A stretch of 64,000 nucleotides of DNA, from contig OY987249.1 of assembly GCA_963920765.1 (NCBI GenBank), positions 15,066,817 through 15,130,816 of the forward strand, in the 5' to 3' direction. This DNA comes from Ulota crispa (lineage: Eukaryota > Streptophyta > Bryopsida > Orthotrichales > Orthotrichaceae). Below the pieces are notes generated by a model that saw only the letters and a list, made by a program, of their open reading frames with translations, ran no database searches and was not told where the DNA came from. Both the position numbers and the translations under genes were made by a program. Shown here piece after piece: positions 1-12,727 of this stretch (its first letter is position 1; every line of letters begins with the position of its first letter).

Positions 1-938
1 AAATTTTCTTTAATTAGTAGGAAAAAATGTATATACATAAAACAAGCAGTCTTACAAATGAAATATGAAATCATGCAACAATGACGTATTTAACTTTTTA
101 TGAGCTATTCATGTAAGTAGGATTTTCTATGTCCTTGAATATTTAATGATCCTCCCATGTTTTGCATGTACCTCTTGTTTTTTTTACTAATACCTCTTGG
201 TGTTATGCATGTATGTTTGAAAAAACTGCAAAAGCAAGGCAATCAAGCTTGTTCTTGGATTCTTATTTATGGTTTTTGAATAGTCCATAAGTATTTAAAT
301 ACGTCATTGTCAAAGGTAGATAACGATTTAGAGATATAATCTTGTCAATTTCAGATTGGCAAATTCACGTGTGTTTTTATTATTTTAATAATGTGTATTT
401 TGATTTTTTGAAAGATTCCATCAAACATCCAAGTATTCAAAATCTTAAAAATCAAAGGTCTATTTCCAAACCTCACACGTGTGCAAGGCAAGGTCTTTTT
501 CAGGAAGTGAATCCGCATGCTAGATAAATGTCAAAACACACTAATTCAGTCAAAACACTTACAAAACAAATTTCAAACATAAGCATTTTAAATTTTCTTA
601 TAAAGCAGATTTTTCTTTTCTCTTCAATGAAAATACTGAAGAATAAAACTACACAATTTAAGAAAACAATAATTGAATGTCAAAGGAAAATACAATGCAA
701 TAAAAGGGTATAAGATAATTTTTTAAACATGACTTTTTATTTGCTAGAAAAATTATAAGTTATGATATTAAAAGCAGAAGATTTGATGACCTGGCACCAC
801 GAGGGCCTCTGGTTTATTTCTGAGGAAGGCACAGAGACTTTTCGAACTGGCACTGAAGGGGGCTCCACACTTAATTTCTTATGAGGAGGAGAAGGACCAC
901 TTGGAAAATACTCATACTGGGTTCGCCCTTTGGCACGG
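1..938. other. AT-rich flank with a possible 3' coding extension
   Basis: Mostly AT-rich sequence without a convincing gene. The minus-strand stretch 955-739 is open and protein-like (it contains GRTQYEYFPSGPSPPHKK) but lies in a frame that does not follow from the preceding exon of the unrecognised gene. It may be an alternative 3' exon joined through an unseen exon, or a decayed end. Confidence 0.4.
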
Positions 939-3900
939 TCATCCTCTTGAATTTTCCCTAAAATTTCTAAGTAGCTTCATATACAATCAAGTTTACAAAA
1001 TAATATACGTCAAACTGTGTAACAATAATAAAATTAGGTTAAAACAATTTTGGCTATAAAAATTACAGTCCATATTTATTTTTGACAAACATATCTAGTT
1101 GCCACAATCAAGCTGCAACAAGAAGTAATTGCAACAATCTTATCCTACCATTATCAAGGCACAACAAGAAGTAACAACATTGTCCCACGCACATGGAAAC
1201 TTGATTTTTTTTTTCATCCATCTACATGTTACTACATTTTTGTAATGATTTTTAAGTTTTTTTTTTTTTTTTTTTTTTTAAAATTTCCAATACACATTTC
1301 TTAACATTATTTTATAATTTGATAGAACACAAGTAAATTTCACATTGTAAACTAAAATTCACAATTCTAGATAACAAAACTTTTGGTAATAAGCTCAATA
1401 AACAATTACAACAAAAATACATTGTTTCAATATCAATACAATTGAAATATAACATTACAGATGTAAAGAAAGTCAAGATCTTGTAAAATCCATTAATTTT
1501 CATTCCACGATCAATTTTGAAAGAATTTTGAGTTATTATTTTTTGAGTCTACATTGATAAACATTGGTGAATGTAATGATAAATTCCAACCATATAAGTG
1601 TGCTCTATGGTTCATAGTTTATTATAATTATCATTCAACCTCTTCTAAATTGCAACTTAGTAACTCGTCTTTATGTTTTGAGAATCTAAAACATCCCTCT
1701 ATCCTGAAGGAAAAACATAAATACTTACCACAACATAATTGCCATATTAAATTTTAAACAAATTCCACTTACAAATTAGTAACCATAAGTCCATATACAA
1801 TAATATTGAATTCTATAAAAGTTATTTAACTCTTTCAACAATTATGAACAAGATGAAAATCTAAAGTTGTTTGTGAAAAATAAGAAAATTCATGAGTTTC
1901 AATGAAATGATATAAATTACTTACTCATATTGAAAGGGGGACCTATAACATCCGGCATCAAGAGGTTTAAGCTTTGGTTTATGGGTCCACACTGGAACCG
2001 GATGGCCATTTAATGGGTTGTAAATTTGCTCGTGCTCTTTCCTAAAATCTTAAAATAACTTGTGTCACACTCCACAAAGTATTATCAATTTTCAAATTAT
2101 GAAATAAATCCTCAAAATTTTGCTTTATTTAATTATTTTTAAACAATCGACCATAGATCCATTTATCTTAGAAAAAGTAAAATAAAATGCTTAGCTAAAT
2201 TGTTGAGTATATTTGAAGTTTTCAAAAATATTCTCCAAGTAAATTTTGGGTAATTAATACTAACCATGTATTGCATTTTTTTCCAAACTTAGGAACATGT
2301 TCAAGTACATTCATTCCTTGGCCTAAACATGAAGGCATTCCCCAATATTTCATGTCGAATCCCAAGGGCTTTGGAATATCAATTTCAAACCTACATGATT
2401 TGACATAAACACATTAATCAACGAAGGAAACCAATATTACTTATGTTAGCAATCAACAAGCTTTGGAGGGTCTATATTAAACATAAATTTCTTTGCTAAA
2501 ATGCACAAAGAAAAACAAGCTAAAGACGTTTTTTAAAATTAAAATACACATGAGAGGAAAGGGGCACAAAAACACACAAAGAAACCAAAAAATATGGAAA
2601 AAAACTTGAAATGAAATTATGGTTACAATATGATATAATGATGTATACATGGTATTTGCTATACGCTAAATAAGATTTGAGAAAAGAGAACTTTTAAAAT
2701 TGCATTGCATTGATAATTTTTGTTGTATATGTACATGTCTAATAGAATATAACAATTTTCAAAAATAATAAAGAATGAAATGTGAACCCGTCATTATGTC
2801 TCAATTGCTTTGATAGATTCAAATATCTGCAAAGTCCAACATGATTGACAAATCATTAGAACCTTCACCTATAATCAACATAGATGATGCACTAAACTAA
2901 TTTAAAGTATCCAAAGTTCAAAAAGATTAATGCACATGCAAAAAATCAAGAGATATTTCAGTATTTTGCACATATTATATGCAAAACATGTAGAGATCTA
3001 TGTGCCTTACCGTTGGAAAATCTCTATACAATTTGCAAACAAAATTTAGAATTACATGAAATGTCCAAATTTAGTTAAGTATGGCATACAAGTTCAAAAA
3101 TGATAATTATTTCCATTAAAATATCATTAAATAAAATATGAAATAAGGAATTTTTTATAAATGTTATAATATCATGTAGTTAAAGCTTGCTATGTGTAAA
3201 GAACACATTAATTAGAACATTAAAGGATTTTGATAAGAATACTATGAGTTTTTTGGATAGTAAAATAAAGATTTTATTTAGTCAATTGATTTTTCAATTT
3301 TTGTTTTGAATAACTTGAATTAATAGTAGGAAAACACGTCCACAATGATTGTGAATTTTGTTTAAAATTATATAGAACAAGTCAATGTGGACAATTTTAA
3401 TCATTATGAACAGTCATTGTGGACACTCTTTTTTTAAGAGTTAATGTCCAGTTATTTCTAATTTTTTTGTAGCAATATATTTGAATATATTAAAAAGTGT
3501 TGATGCTACACATTTACCTAACACTTCCTTTATTATCAGGGTCAATGAATGGTTTTAGTCGATTGAACTCATCATCCGTGTAATATAATCCAAGAGTCTC
3601 CATGGTGTAGCGAAAAGCATCAAAAGTAACCTAGCAAAAAAAATAATAATTATATTCAAAGTTATGTGCAAAACAATCATTATATTTGTTAATAAGAATT
3701 TACTGAATGAAATAGACTAAAATCCACTTTTCCTCTAACAATTTAAATATGAAATTTTAAATTTTTACAAGTTAATCCTAGTTAGGGATGGTAAAAAATA
3801 GAATAGTAATTAGTGAATATGTGACCGAATTTTCAGTGGGTTGAGGTTGTCCATTTAAGCGGCATAAAATTGGAAGCTGTTCTGCCCTCCAATACATCTG

Positions 3901-6900
3901 TAAAAATAACAAAAAAGAAAAGAAAAAGATGTCAAAATAAATTAACTCTTCAAAGATAATAGTAAAAACATGATTTTGAAATGATAATTTTTGTAAGGAT
4001 AGTAATAGAGGCGTGACTCCAAAATAGTTGTTTTTGCAAAGATAATAGTAAAATATAACTCTAAATTAATCCTTTTTGCAAAATAAAAGTAAAACATGCC
4101 CCAAAAATAATTATTTTTGACACAGCTCGATTAAAATATACAAGTGATTATAAAAATACATTATAAAAATTCTTGTGGAAACATGTTTCATGATGAGGCC
4201 CTTACATTGTCAAGAATCTTTTCACAAGGATTTGTTTTCCTTCTCCTTGGTGGAATCTTTCTAAATTTTAATCTCCTATATTCTAATTCACATAATAGTT
4301 TATGTGATTAAAAGAAATCTCAATTGATAGTTACTAATTAATATGCACTTTTTTGAAATGTGTGTGAGGATTTTCCACTTCATAATCTCAATAGATTGTA
4401 CAACTTATAGGGATGTCATGTTTAACTAAATCTAGATAGTCTAATACTAGAAACAATAATCCATTTGCAAAACATTGGGAGATCTTTAGAAGTTTTGCAT
4501 AGCATATGTTATATGCAGAACATATGAGAATTATGAAAAGAGTTTGGAGCTCTATGTTCTAAATTATTGGAAGATATTGTGATTAAGTCAAATTATGTGA
4601 ATAGTCAAAATTTAATTAAGTGTGATGTAAAGTTAAGAAAAAGGTTTTTGATCTTTGAAAGATTACTATTTTCCTTTTTAAATGAAAATACTTACTTATT
4701 TCAGGTGTCTCATCCGGCTCTGTTGGATAAATAGGTTCAAGTGGATTTGATGGTTTTTGACGCTTAAATCCTTTATACCTCTTTCCAATGTCAATGTCAT
4801 GGAGCTCCAAGCCAACCCCATGAAACATTCGATTCCGCCTAAAAGATATTTAACATCAAAGAAAGCAAATTGATGGATTAATCTTGATGAAATTCTTCAA
4901 CTAAAAACATTGCTATTTGTTTGTCAAAAATAAAATACCACTTTCATTAAAATGCAAAAAAGATAGGAAAATGGTATCCAAGCTGAAAATCTAGGTGTTG
5001 ATTGTTACAACAAGATAAATATTCTTGCTTTGAACGTATGCACAATTGTAGACATTCTAGAGCAATAAGCTATTACCAATTGAGTTTTTAGAATTTCAGA
5101 ATGACCAATATGATTAATCATATTGTGACATTTGTTTTCAAATGGGACTAAGTTTACAGGAACAAATCAATGAAGAAAGTTGCGAAATGTTGATAACATA
5201 TGCAAACAAAAAAATGCATAACAAGAAATACCTTCACAAAACCTACTCACCATTACTCAACTTGAACCCCTTGATGTAGAGCTCTATTATAAAAAAAAAC
5301 TATCTTATAGACAAAAAACTATCTTTTAGAAATACATTGCATTTGTTCCTAGCAATGGTGCCAATACTGAGCATTAAGATTAAAATTTGGTTTATGTTTT
5401 CAAATGTTGGTTTAGACATGTGTTGGGCTAAAATGAAATCCCAATGTTGAAATTAAGACGCCAAAAAGAAGCCTCAATCATTAAAGAGACCAAAAACTAA
5501 GAGGAGTCCAAAGACAAAGCCTCACAGAGAAGTAGATTCCAAACTAAAAAAGATACTCAAAATCCTTGCCACCTTGATTGATTTTTATGAAAGCCTAGGT
5601 GTTGCTTGTTAAGTTGACCTTCCTTCAAAGGAGGGCACACAAAATTTTATAGACTTGGCCCCCAAAAATCCACTCTATCATCCAACTCTTGTTGCCCACT
5701 AACAAACAAATCCTCAAGAATTTAGGGAAACGTCTCTCTCATTGAGACAACTGTGGAATCAGGGTAGTAAAACAAAAACCTTGGCTGAATCTAAACCTCT
5801 AAATTCAAAGATTATCCAGAACATTAAAATCAATGAGAATCACAAAAAGAAGAGACAAAAGAAGGTGACAAGAGTGTTACATCCAAGTCCATTTCTTGGG
5901 TTTACATCCTCTCCATGGATCTGGTACATTCTCTCCAGGCAAAATACACCTGCAGGGTGTGGCGTATAAAGATTTTGACTGCGATTTTTCTATGTCGTCA
6001 TTTCGCAGGCTAAAACTGAAATCTCGGTCTGTCCATTTCTGCATTCAAAAACTAGGCAATGAGTCAATGGATCAAATGTAAATTGCTTCTTAAGAGAAGC
6101 AACTGAAGCTTCTGCTTCAGTAAGGAAGTTCAACAAGCAATGCGATAGGATGTGAGAGAACTTGTGGCCTTAGAATGGCATCATACAGCAGGAGTCTAGA
6201 ACTTGATCCCACCTCTAAAGTTTTGTGACTAAATTCGAATTCTCTAGAAACGGAAGATGAGCTAAGCCTGTAAACATGGTAGCTGAAACTGGAGAAATCT
6301 AGAATTAAAAAGAATATATATAACCCTAAGGCTAACATGGATAAATAGACTAGTTCATTGACTAAGCTACTTGAAGGTAGTTAGCGAGTTCTACTCCTAG
6401 ATCCAGAATGGGGATATTCGTGATATATTCTTACATTTGTAACACAAACAGACATCACAACGTTCTCGAAGAGTTGCCCTAACACCCTCGGAAAAAAATC
6501 CAGATAAAACCTTGAGCACATCTCCTATAGGAGGTACTAAAAGCTATTGGAAGACAGGCATTCGCCAATCAATGAATGTCATGCATGCTCGATATAGGGA
6601 ATATCACAAGTTTGAGTCTTATTTTGGGTTGCCATCTAAAACGGAGAAGGTAAGTGCACACAACTGGTAAAGAATGTTATGTATCCTGTGCGCAAAAAGC
6701 TCCAATATTATCCCGTATTATACTCATTGTGTAGAGGCCCTGATTAAGAGCAGTATGCACCTTCGTGTGAAGTACTTCCCATTTGCAGTATTGCAAATTT
6801 CAATCAAAGTTGTCCAAAACCTGGAATCGGTTTATTAGTCCAGCAAGTTGTTTTGTGAAAAGTCCAGGAGGTTGTATCAAAGTTTGTCTGGCTTTAACAC

Positions 6901-8062
6901 TTCGCCACTACATATGAAGTCTAAGAGTAATGAAAAAACAAATAAACTAGGACCGTTGTCAAGAATCGATCACCGGGTTTGGCTAAGTTCAGCTTTGAGT
7001 TGTGGTTATTCGAATCCAGAAATTTTAAGTAAATCTTACGTAGGTCGTCACTGAGAGAAGAAAAAACAAAGGTATGTACAGTTCGCAAAGAAAAGAAAAA
7101 GCGCACTGGAGAAATTCTCTTTAAGGTTGTTCTCTGATTACAAAATTACAAAAACTGATCACTTACATAAAAGCCCGCTGGCATGGTAGATGGTCCGCTT
7201 GCTAACTTGTACTGAGGATCCAAAGGATTTGTTCGTCTGTTGGTCACAAGAGCGCGGGTCGGTTTCTTCACTTTCCCATCAGGTTGAAGCAACCAAATGT
7301 CGGGATAAGGCTTGTTCAAACACTATACCACACAGACAATAAAATCCAGTCAACACCAAACACAACTTGAAACTACAACCTCCCACTTTGAAATTGCATA
7401 AGAAAATCACCGACAGTGACAAAAACATGATCTCAACAGAATTAGCTGCTAGACTAAGACTAAGGATCTCTCCACAGCTCTATAACTCTCCCAGACATCT
7501 TCCTCCTACAAAATGCTTAAAGTGATGGAAATAGTATCCTCTACCAAAGTTGAGCAAAATTGAGCTGAATCATTTAGCTTTGGATACATGTTATACGCTT
7601 CTGAATCCAAATTCTTAGATAACGACAAGGTTTCAAAGCCTTGCAGCAATATGTACCAAGAAATCGTGCAATACCAGTCTCAAAACCTAGGCATCTTAAT
7701 GATGAGTTGAAGAGCACTACTGCTCGGCTCTTTTTACTTACAATCATGCCAGAATAGTTCAGGATTTTAGAAGAAATAGCACGCGGTCCTCAAAATGAAA
7801 ATCCAAACTTCTGCACAACAGAATGAAACACAAGAGGCCACTCACTCACCATGGGGTCCATAGGATCTCTGATGCCGCATTGATTCGCCTGCGCTCCTAC
7901 AATATCTTCCGTCATGAGATTTCTGGAAATTCCCGCCGGCGGACATGGATAATACTCTTTGAGAGTCTCAAAAGGAGCGTAGTCAAGCAACGCGTCATAG
8001 GGGATTGGCTTCGGCTCCGGAAATGGCTCCGGAGGCCGAGGTTTTGGAAGCTCAAGATCCAT
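939..8062 (-). CDS. Unrecognised multi-exon gene with one degenerate EF-hand
   Basis: I do not recognise the family. Exons inferred from open frame plus splice sites, in transcript order: 8062-7850 (start, MDLELPKPRPPEPFPEP, proline-rich), 7322-7167, 4838-4696, 4260-4206, 3897-3826, 3630-3518, 2390-2265, 2041-1925, and a last exon from 957. Phases agree at 7850/7322 and at every junction from 4206 to 1925; between 7167 and 4206 they do not close, so at least one exon there is missing or mis-set. Exon 3630-3518 gives a helix followed by the loop DPDNKGSVR, an EF-hand loop (D1, D3, G6, V8) whose position 12 is Ile rather than Glu, so calcium binding is doubtful. Three exons carry a similar short module: RRTNPLDPQY, PSNPLEPIY and IYNPLNGHPVP. 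In phase, the last exon stops at 939 (ENSRG), but another frame stays open to about 739. No membrane segment or signal peptide is visible. Strand and most exons are well supported; function is unknown. Confidence 0.6.
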
Positions 8063-9489
8063 TGCTGCAGTTATTTTCCAAAATACACGGCCTGTATTGA
8101 TCGGCTTTGCTCTTCACCTGCCAATCACCTTGAGCTAAAAAGCCTGTGCGCACTTGAATCGTGTCATCAACTCTCTAGCTAAGAACAAAGTGCCGAACCT
8201 CGAGCTCCAGCAGGACTTGCATTATAAACATCCACTACACCGAACTGTTTAACTCTGCATTCCTTGAGCTGAAACAGTTTCATAAACGGAAGTAAAAAAA
8301 GAGCGATCAACATATGCCTTTACACCTGCCACCCTCGCGACAGAACACTTTCAGACCTTCGCGCTGGTCATCTAGCCTAAAGAGCTTGTACAACGTCATT
8401 CTGGAAAAAACATAAAAAACAACATCAGCATTAGCACTCCAAAGTAATGCTTACTCCAATTATCCAGAATTCAAACATTGAGAAACCCTAAGTAACTAGA
8501 AAACGCAGTAGATTCCGTTCTCACAAAACAAAAATCAATTGCGATTCTGATCGCCTCTGTTCAATTCCATTGTCAATACACTCTGTCCATTAGCTGTAAG
8601 TACTCGAACTCCTAAACACGTTCAAATTGTTGCTAATTTGAAAACTGGAGAACCAGAATATTTCATTTCCCGTAACTAGAAAGCGCATTAGTTCCGTTCT
8701 CACAAAACAAAAATCAATTACGATTCTGATCGCCTCTGTTCAATTCCATTGTCAATACTCTGTCCATTAGCTGTCCAGTACTCGTTCAAAGATTGAAACA
8801 ACTCCTAAACACGTTCAAATTGTTGCTAACTTGAAAACTAGAGAAATAAGTATAATTCATTTTCCCGTAACGAAGAGAAGAGCATGATCATAACTCTTCA
8901 AAATTTCTGACCTCCAAGAAAACCTTCGCTTCCGTGTACAACAAATTGTTTGTTCGTGACTACTACAAGGGTATTATCGTCACCTATATTTTATTATTCA
9001 AGAAGAGTCTAACATGGCGATAAATCTGAAGGATTATGTCATTATAGGATGCATACACGCTTGCGAATGTTTCGAAGTTGGAGAGGTGAAGAAGAATTTT
9101 ACCTTAAACGAGCTGCATTCCGATTAGGTCCCAGTGTCCATGATCGCGAGAATGGCGCAGGGATTTTCATATGGAACCGCGGAAAGTCGTGTGCCAAAAC
9201 GTCACGTGGCCATGAATCGTCTCCCAGGAAGACGAGCGACGATCCATCGCTGCTGCTGCACCGGCGGCCGATCCACATTGCAGGGGGGAACAAACCCTAA
9301 TTCGAGTGCATGTATTCTTGAAGGGCTGAAGCGGCATCCGTGGTTTAAATGTCTCGTGAATCAGACGAACTAACTGCCGGCGGGAGGATGTTCTTTCCCA
9401 TCCGTGTTTTAAATAACTTTCATCTAATAGATCATCCATCCAATAATGGTGCACCTACAGATTCATCTGCTTAAGTTTGTCTGTACTCT
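8063..9489. promoter_or_regulatory. Upstream and leader region of the unrecognised minus-strand gene
   Basis: This region lies upstream of the start codon at 8062. An acceptor-like pyrimidine-poor CCAG reads on the minus strand at about 8401, so a leader intron is possible. A tandem duplication occupies 8493-8846. Overlapping short GC-richer frames at 9049-9454 resemble no protein I know and look like chance frames. No TATA box can be assigned with confidence. Confidence 0.35.
8493..8846. repeat. Tandem duplication, two copies of about 160-175 bp
   Basis: Copy 1 spans about 8493-8652 and copy 2 about 8673-8846. Both run from TAACTAGAAA through TTCCGTTCTCACAAAACAAA to TTGCTAACTTGAAAACT-type ends, with a few substitutions and an insertion near 8780 in copy 2. 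The copies lie in the upstream region of the unrecognised gene. Confidence 0.85.
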
Positions 9490-9498
9490 GATCAATTA

Positions 9499-9897
9499 GG
9501 GGAAATTAAAAACATTGGCATGAAAATGTTATAGATAGGGGCACAGTTTCAAAATAATTACAAATAGGGGCATAATTTCAAAATAATCTGTAACTTTTTG
9601 TAAATTTTGTGGTTTGGAAACTGGTTGGTTTAGTTACATCACATTAAATGTTAGTTCACTTTCAACAAATTTAAAGGCTTCTCCAAATTAAGCCTAAATA
9701 AAGAAATTTTATTAAAGGGGATGGCAACTTTTGGAGAGACTTCTAATTCTTTTGGAAGTTAGTTAAGATTTAATGTGATGTACCTAAATTAACCAATGTC
9801 CAAATCATCTACAAAGTTTTTACAAATTATTTTGAAATTATGTCCCTATCTATAATAGACTAAATTTCATTTTCATGCCCATATGTATAATTTCCCT
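9499..9897. mobile_element. Non-autonomous DNA transposon (MITE) with long terminal inverted repeats
   Basis: The element starts GGGGAAATTA and ends TAATTTCCCT. The arms stay complementary for about 150 bp each; for example the left word TACATCACATTAAATGTTAG is mirrored near 9770. The flanks GATCAATTA (9490-9498) and GATAAATTA (9898-9906) look like a 9-bp target duplication with one mismatch, which would suit a Mutator-like element. There is no coding capacity. Confidence 0.75.
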
Positions 9898-9906
9898 GAT
9901 AAATTA

Positions 9907-10761
9907 ACTATTGGTAGACCTCCTCACAAGCTTGGGTGTATACTGTATCTTTATATATGCACATGCATGGGATTTTAAAGTCTAATATTCTTAAATATAT
10001 TGTTTCCATTTCTTTTTATAAGAGAAGAATCCTCATTTCTCACAATGGTTGCAAAGATAGAAATTTTATTGGCTTTGGACTTCAAAAGAGGAGGTTTTGC
10101 ATTGAGAAAAACAAACATTACTGCTACAAGGACAAAGCCTCTTGTCATAATGTAATTAATTGTTTCAACCTAATGACTTCTTGTCTTTAATGTTGAATTC
10201 TCATACAATGGAGCTTCAATGAAGGTTTCTATACCTTGTGACGTATTGAGATACTATTTTTTTTTTAATGCAAAAATCAAATTTGGCATGAGAAAAAAAA
10301 GGTAGGTTTCCTCTTCCAAATTAGTCAATTGTGAAACTAAAACACATTGGGAAATTCAAATTTCCTTGAGCTTTGAAACCCCCTCTTGGGATGTACTTAT
10401 TGAATTTTTCTTATCCATGTAAGGAAGAATGCTGCAAAATCAGACGAACTGACTGCCAAGGGGTCTTGGCTAGTTGATAAACTCATCTTCACATCCATCC
10501 TCACGGATGATATTAGTTCGCTTCATCATCTATCAATGAATGAGAGGCCAGACTACTCGGGTATAGTGCAGACGTGGCTGCTGACTGGTGAGATGGGCCA
10601 CTGAAGGGAGGATTCGTGCCTATAATAGCGTGACACGTGGAAGACATGTCAGCTGTGCGGAGATAGGGGAATGATATCTTGGTGATTTGGTGGGAGGAAT
10701 TGGGCGTGAGTCTCCCACGTGACGACTCAAGTGGAAAAGCAGATTCCGGCTCTGTTGAGAT
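9907..10761. other. Intergenic, no gene recognised
   Basis: AT-rich to about 10440, then a more GC-balanced stretch (10440-10760) with short open frames on both strands. None matches a family I know. The words CAGACGAACT-ACTGCC at about 9362 and 10441 recur, hinting at a diverged duplication. Confidence 0.4.
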
Positions 10762-10985
10762 CAGGGTCCGGGAAATGTTTGAGATTTTTCGGTTGATTTC
10801 CTTCAATTCCCATATTGAACCGGTTTATCAAGGAACTACTTTGGTTATTTTCTCTATTTAACATTATAAATTTAAAAAATTTAGATTTTCAACCAATATT
10901 TAGCTGATGTTCATAAATGGCAAATGGTTTTTTCTCATTTCAATTGGCTAGCTTTGAACTAGCGGTCAGTTCTTCCCGGATCTTG
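10762..10985. repeat. Single-arm relative of the palindromic element at 58.4-59.5 kb
   Basis: Colinear similarity to one arm of the 58383-59517 palindrome. In order, it has CAGGGTCCGGGAA, GGTTGATTTCCTTCAA, CGGTTTATCAAGGAA, a central AT-rich stretch, TCTCATTTCAATTGGCTAGC and TTTGAACTAG. Only one orientation is present here, so this is either an ancestral unfolded form or a decayed element. Confidence 0.7.
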
Positions 10986-12727
10986 ATTGAGATCCCTCCA
11001 ATCGCTTATTTGCTGAAGATATATCAATTTGCAGGGGGAGCAAAGAGAGTAGCTTTTTATTTTTTGTTTTGAAATTGTATTTTGTTGATTATTGTGGAGA
11101 AGGCTTTGCATTAAGAGAAACTACCTTGAGAAAGTTTGAGTAGGGATGTTTGGCTAAAACCAAGTAAGTGCTAGACATATTCTTTAGTATAATAGATGCT
11201 TGTTTAGTATTTAAACAGACAAAAAAACTACTACTTTGAGCGAATTACAAATTCATCACACACAATATATAATAAATTTCAAAATGTTAAGCCCCACAGT
11301 TGGAGTCTTTCTTGATATGCTTTGGTTTTCTTTTAGGTCTTAAAAAACATAATAATAATAATAATAATAATAAAGACATTCATAATTTCATCGTTTTTTT
11401 TAATCAAACTTGTTAATTGTCTATGGTCGTGTAGCGGGTGTAAATATTTTTAATTCTCTTGTCTTCAGAAATGTACTACTTGGTATAACTATATTTATTC
11501 AGATCTACAAACATAAACACAATAATAATAATAATAATAATAATAATAATTAATCATCATTTTTACATACATTAAATTCAAATCTGAAGGTCTCACAGAT
11601 AACAATTGAGATTGTTTATTGATAGTTTCTCTTAAAATTAAAAGAAAAACCACAATTTATTTTATGTTCATTTTCTTTTAAAACAATTTGATATTTTTAT
11701 TTCTTATAATTTTAATGCCTGGTACCTCTAGTTTAAAAAAATTAGATCCGAAGGAACATAGTTTTTTAGTTTGAGGTCAAATTATTTGTCATTTATTTGG
11801 TGTGGGTCACATAATTTATTGATTATTATAAATGCGATAATAATTGATGGTGCAAAAATGGATATTGGTACAGAATTAGCACAACTAGTGTAAAATGTGC
11901 AATTTAAGAGACTTGGGTATATTTGAAGTACTAGCACATCGTGATTTTCAATATTGCTGTGTCAAAATTTTTCAGAAAGAACTCATTTTGGTACTCGTTT
12001 AAAACTTATACTAAGTGTGATGACCTGCACTAATTATAGTTTCAAAAGGGCCTTGGTTGGCCACTTTGGCCACTTTATTATACTTGAGAAAGAATGCTTG
12101 ATACAAAAAAAAACTATCCGTTGTATCATTAATTTCTTGGATCAAGGCATTTTAGAAATCAATATCGATCAAGTATAAGAATACTTACATGATATTATTG
12201 ACAAAAATGGATTAAAAAATATGAGCTGGTGCCTAGAGAACATGTTCCAAATGCACTCATTATAAAAACATGCAAGATTTGATGGTTAGTGGGTGATATT
12301 TTTGTTTGAAGCTATTTTCACTTACTCAAGAAGAAACCAAGAGTTTGGATAACGGCTGGCTCATAAGGAAAATTTTGCAAACAAATGGAAATTCTCCAAA
12401 AAATGGAGTCAACAAAATTTAGGTTTAACCCTTAAACGTCCATAAGGAACCGTATATACAGTGACATATAATTGTCATTTGCCACCAATAAGAAATTTTA
12501 ATTTGGGATCTCAAGTAGCTCACTAGAACTGCATTGATCTATTTTTCAACTTCTTTGTTGGTCTCAAATGTAGTAGAGGTGTGGATCCATTCCAAATACA
12601 AGAAAAATACCCCATATTGTACTGGTCGCAGGGGCACGCTAGGACGTTTAGGAGGTAAGAGAAAATATAATTCTCCTCTGCAAGAATTGTATTTTTTCAC
12701 CTCTCAAGACTATATAAGAGAAAGGTA
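10986..12727. other. AT-rich intergenic DNA with AAT microsatellites
   Basis: No gene recognised. (AAT)n microsatellites lie at about 11350-11373 and 11519-11551. Short frames such as 11954-12178 show no recognisable motif. Confidence 0.5.

Noticed and set aside
9049-9454. Small gene(s) in the GC-richer patch near 9.0-9.45 kb
   Set aside because: Four overlapping frames on both strands with no similarity to known families and no splice or context support.
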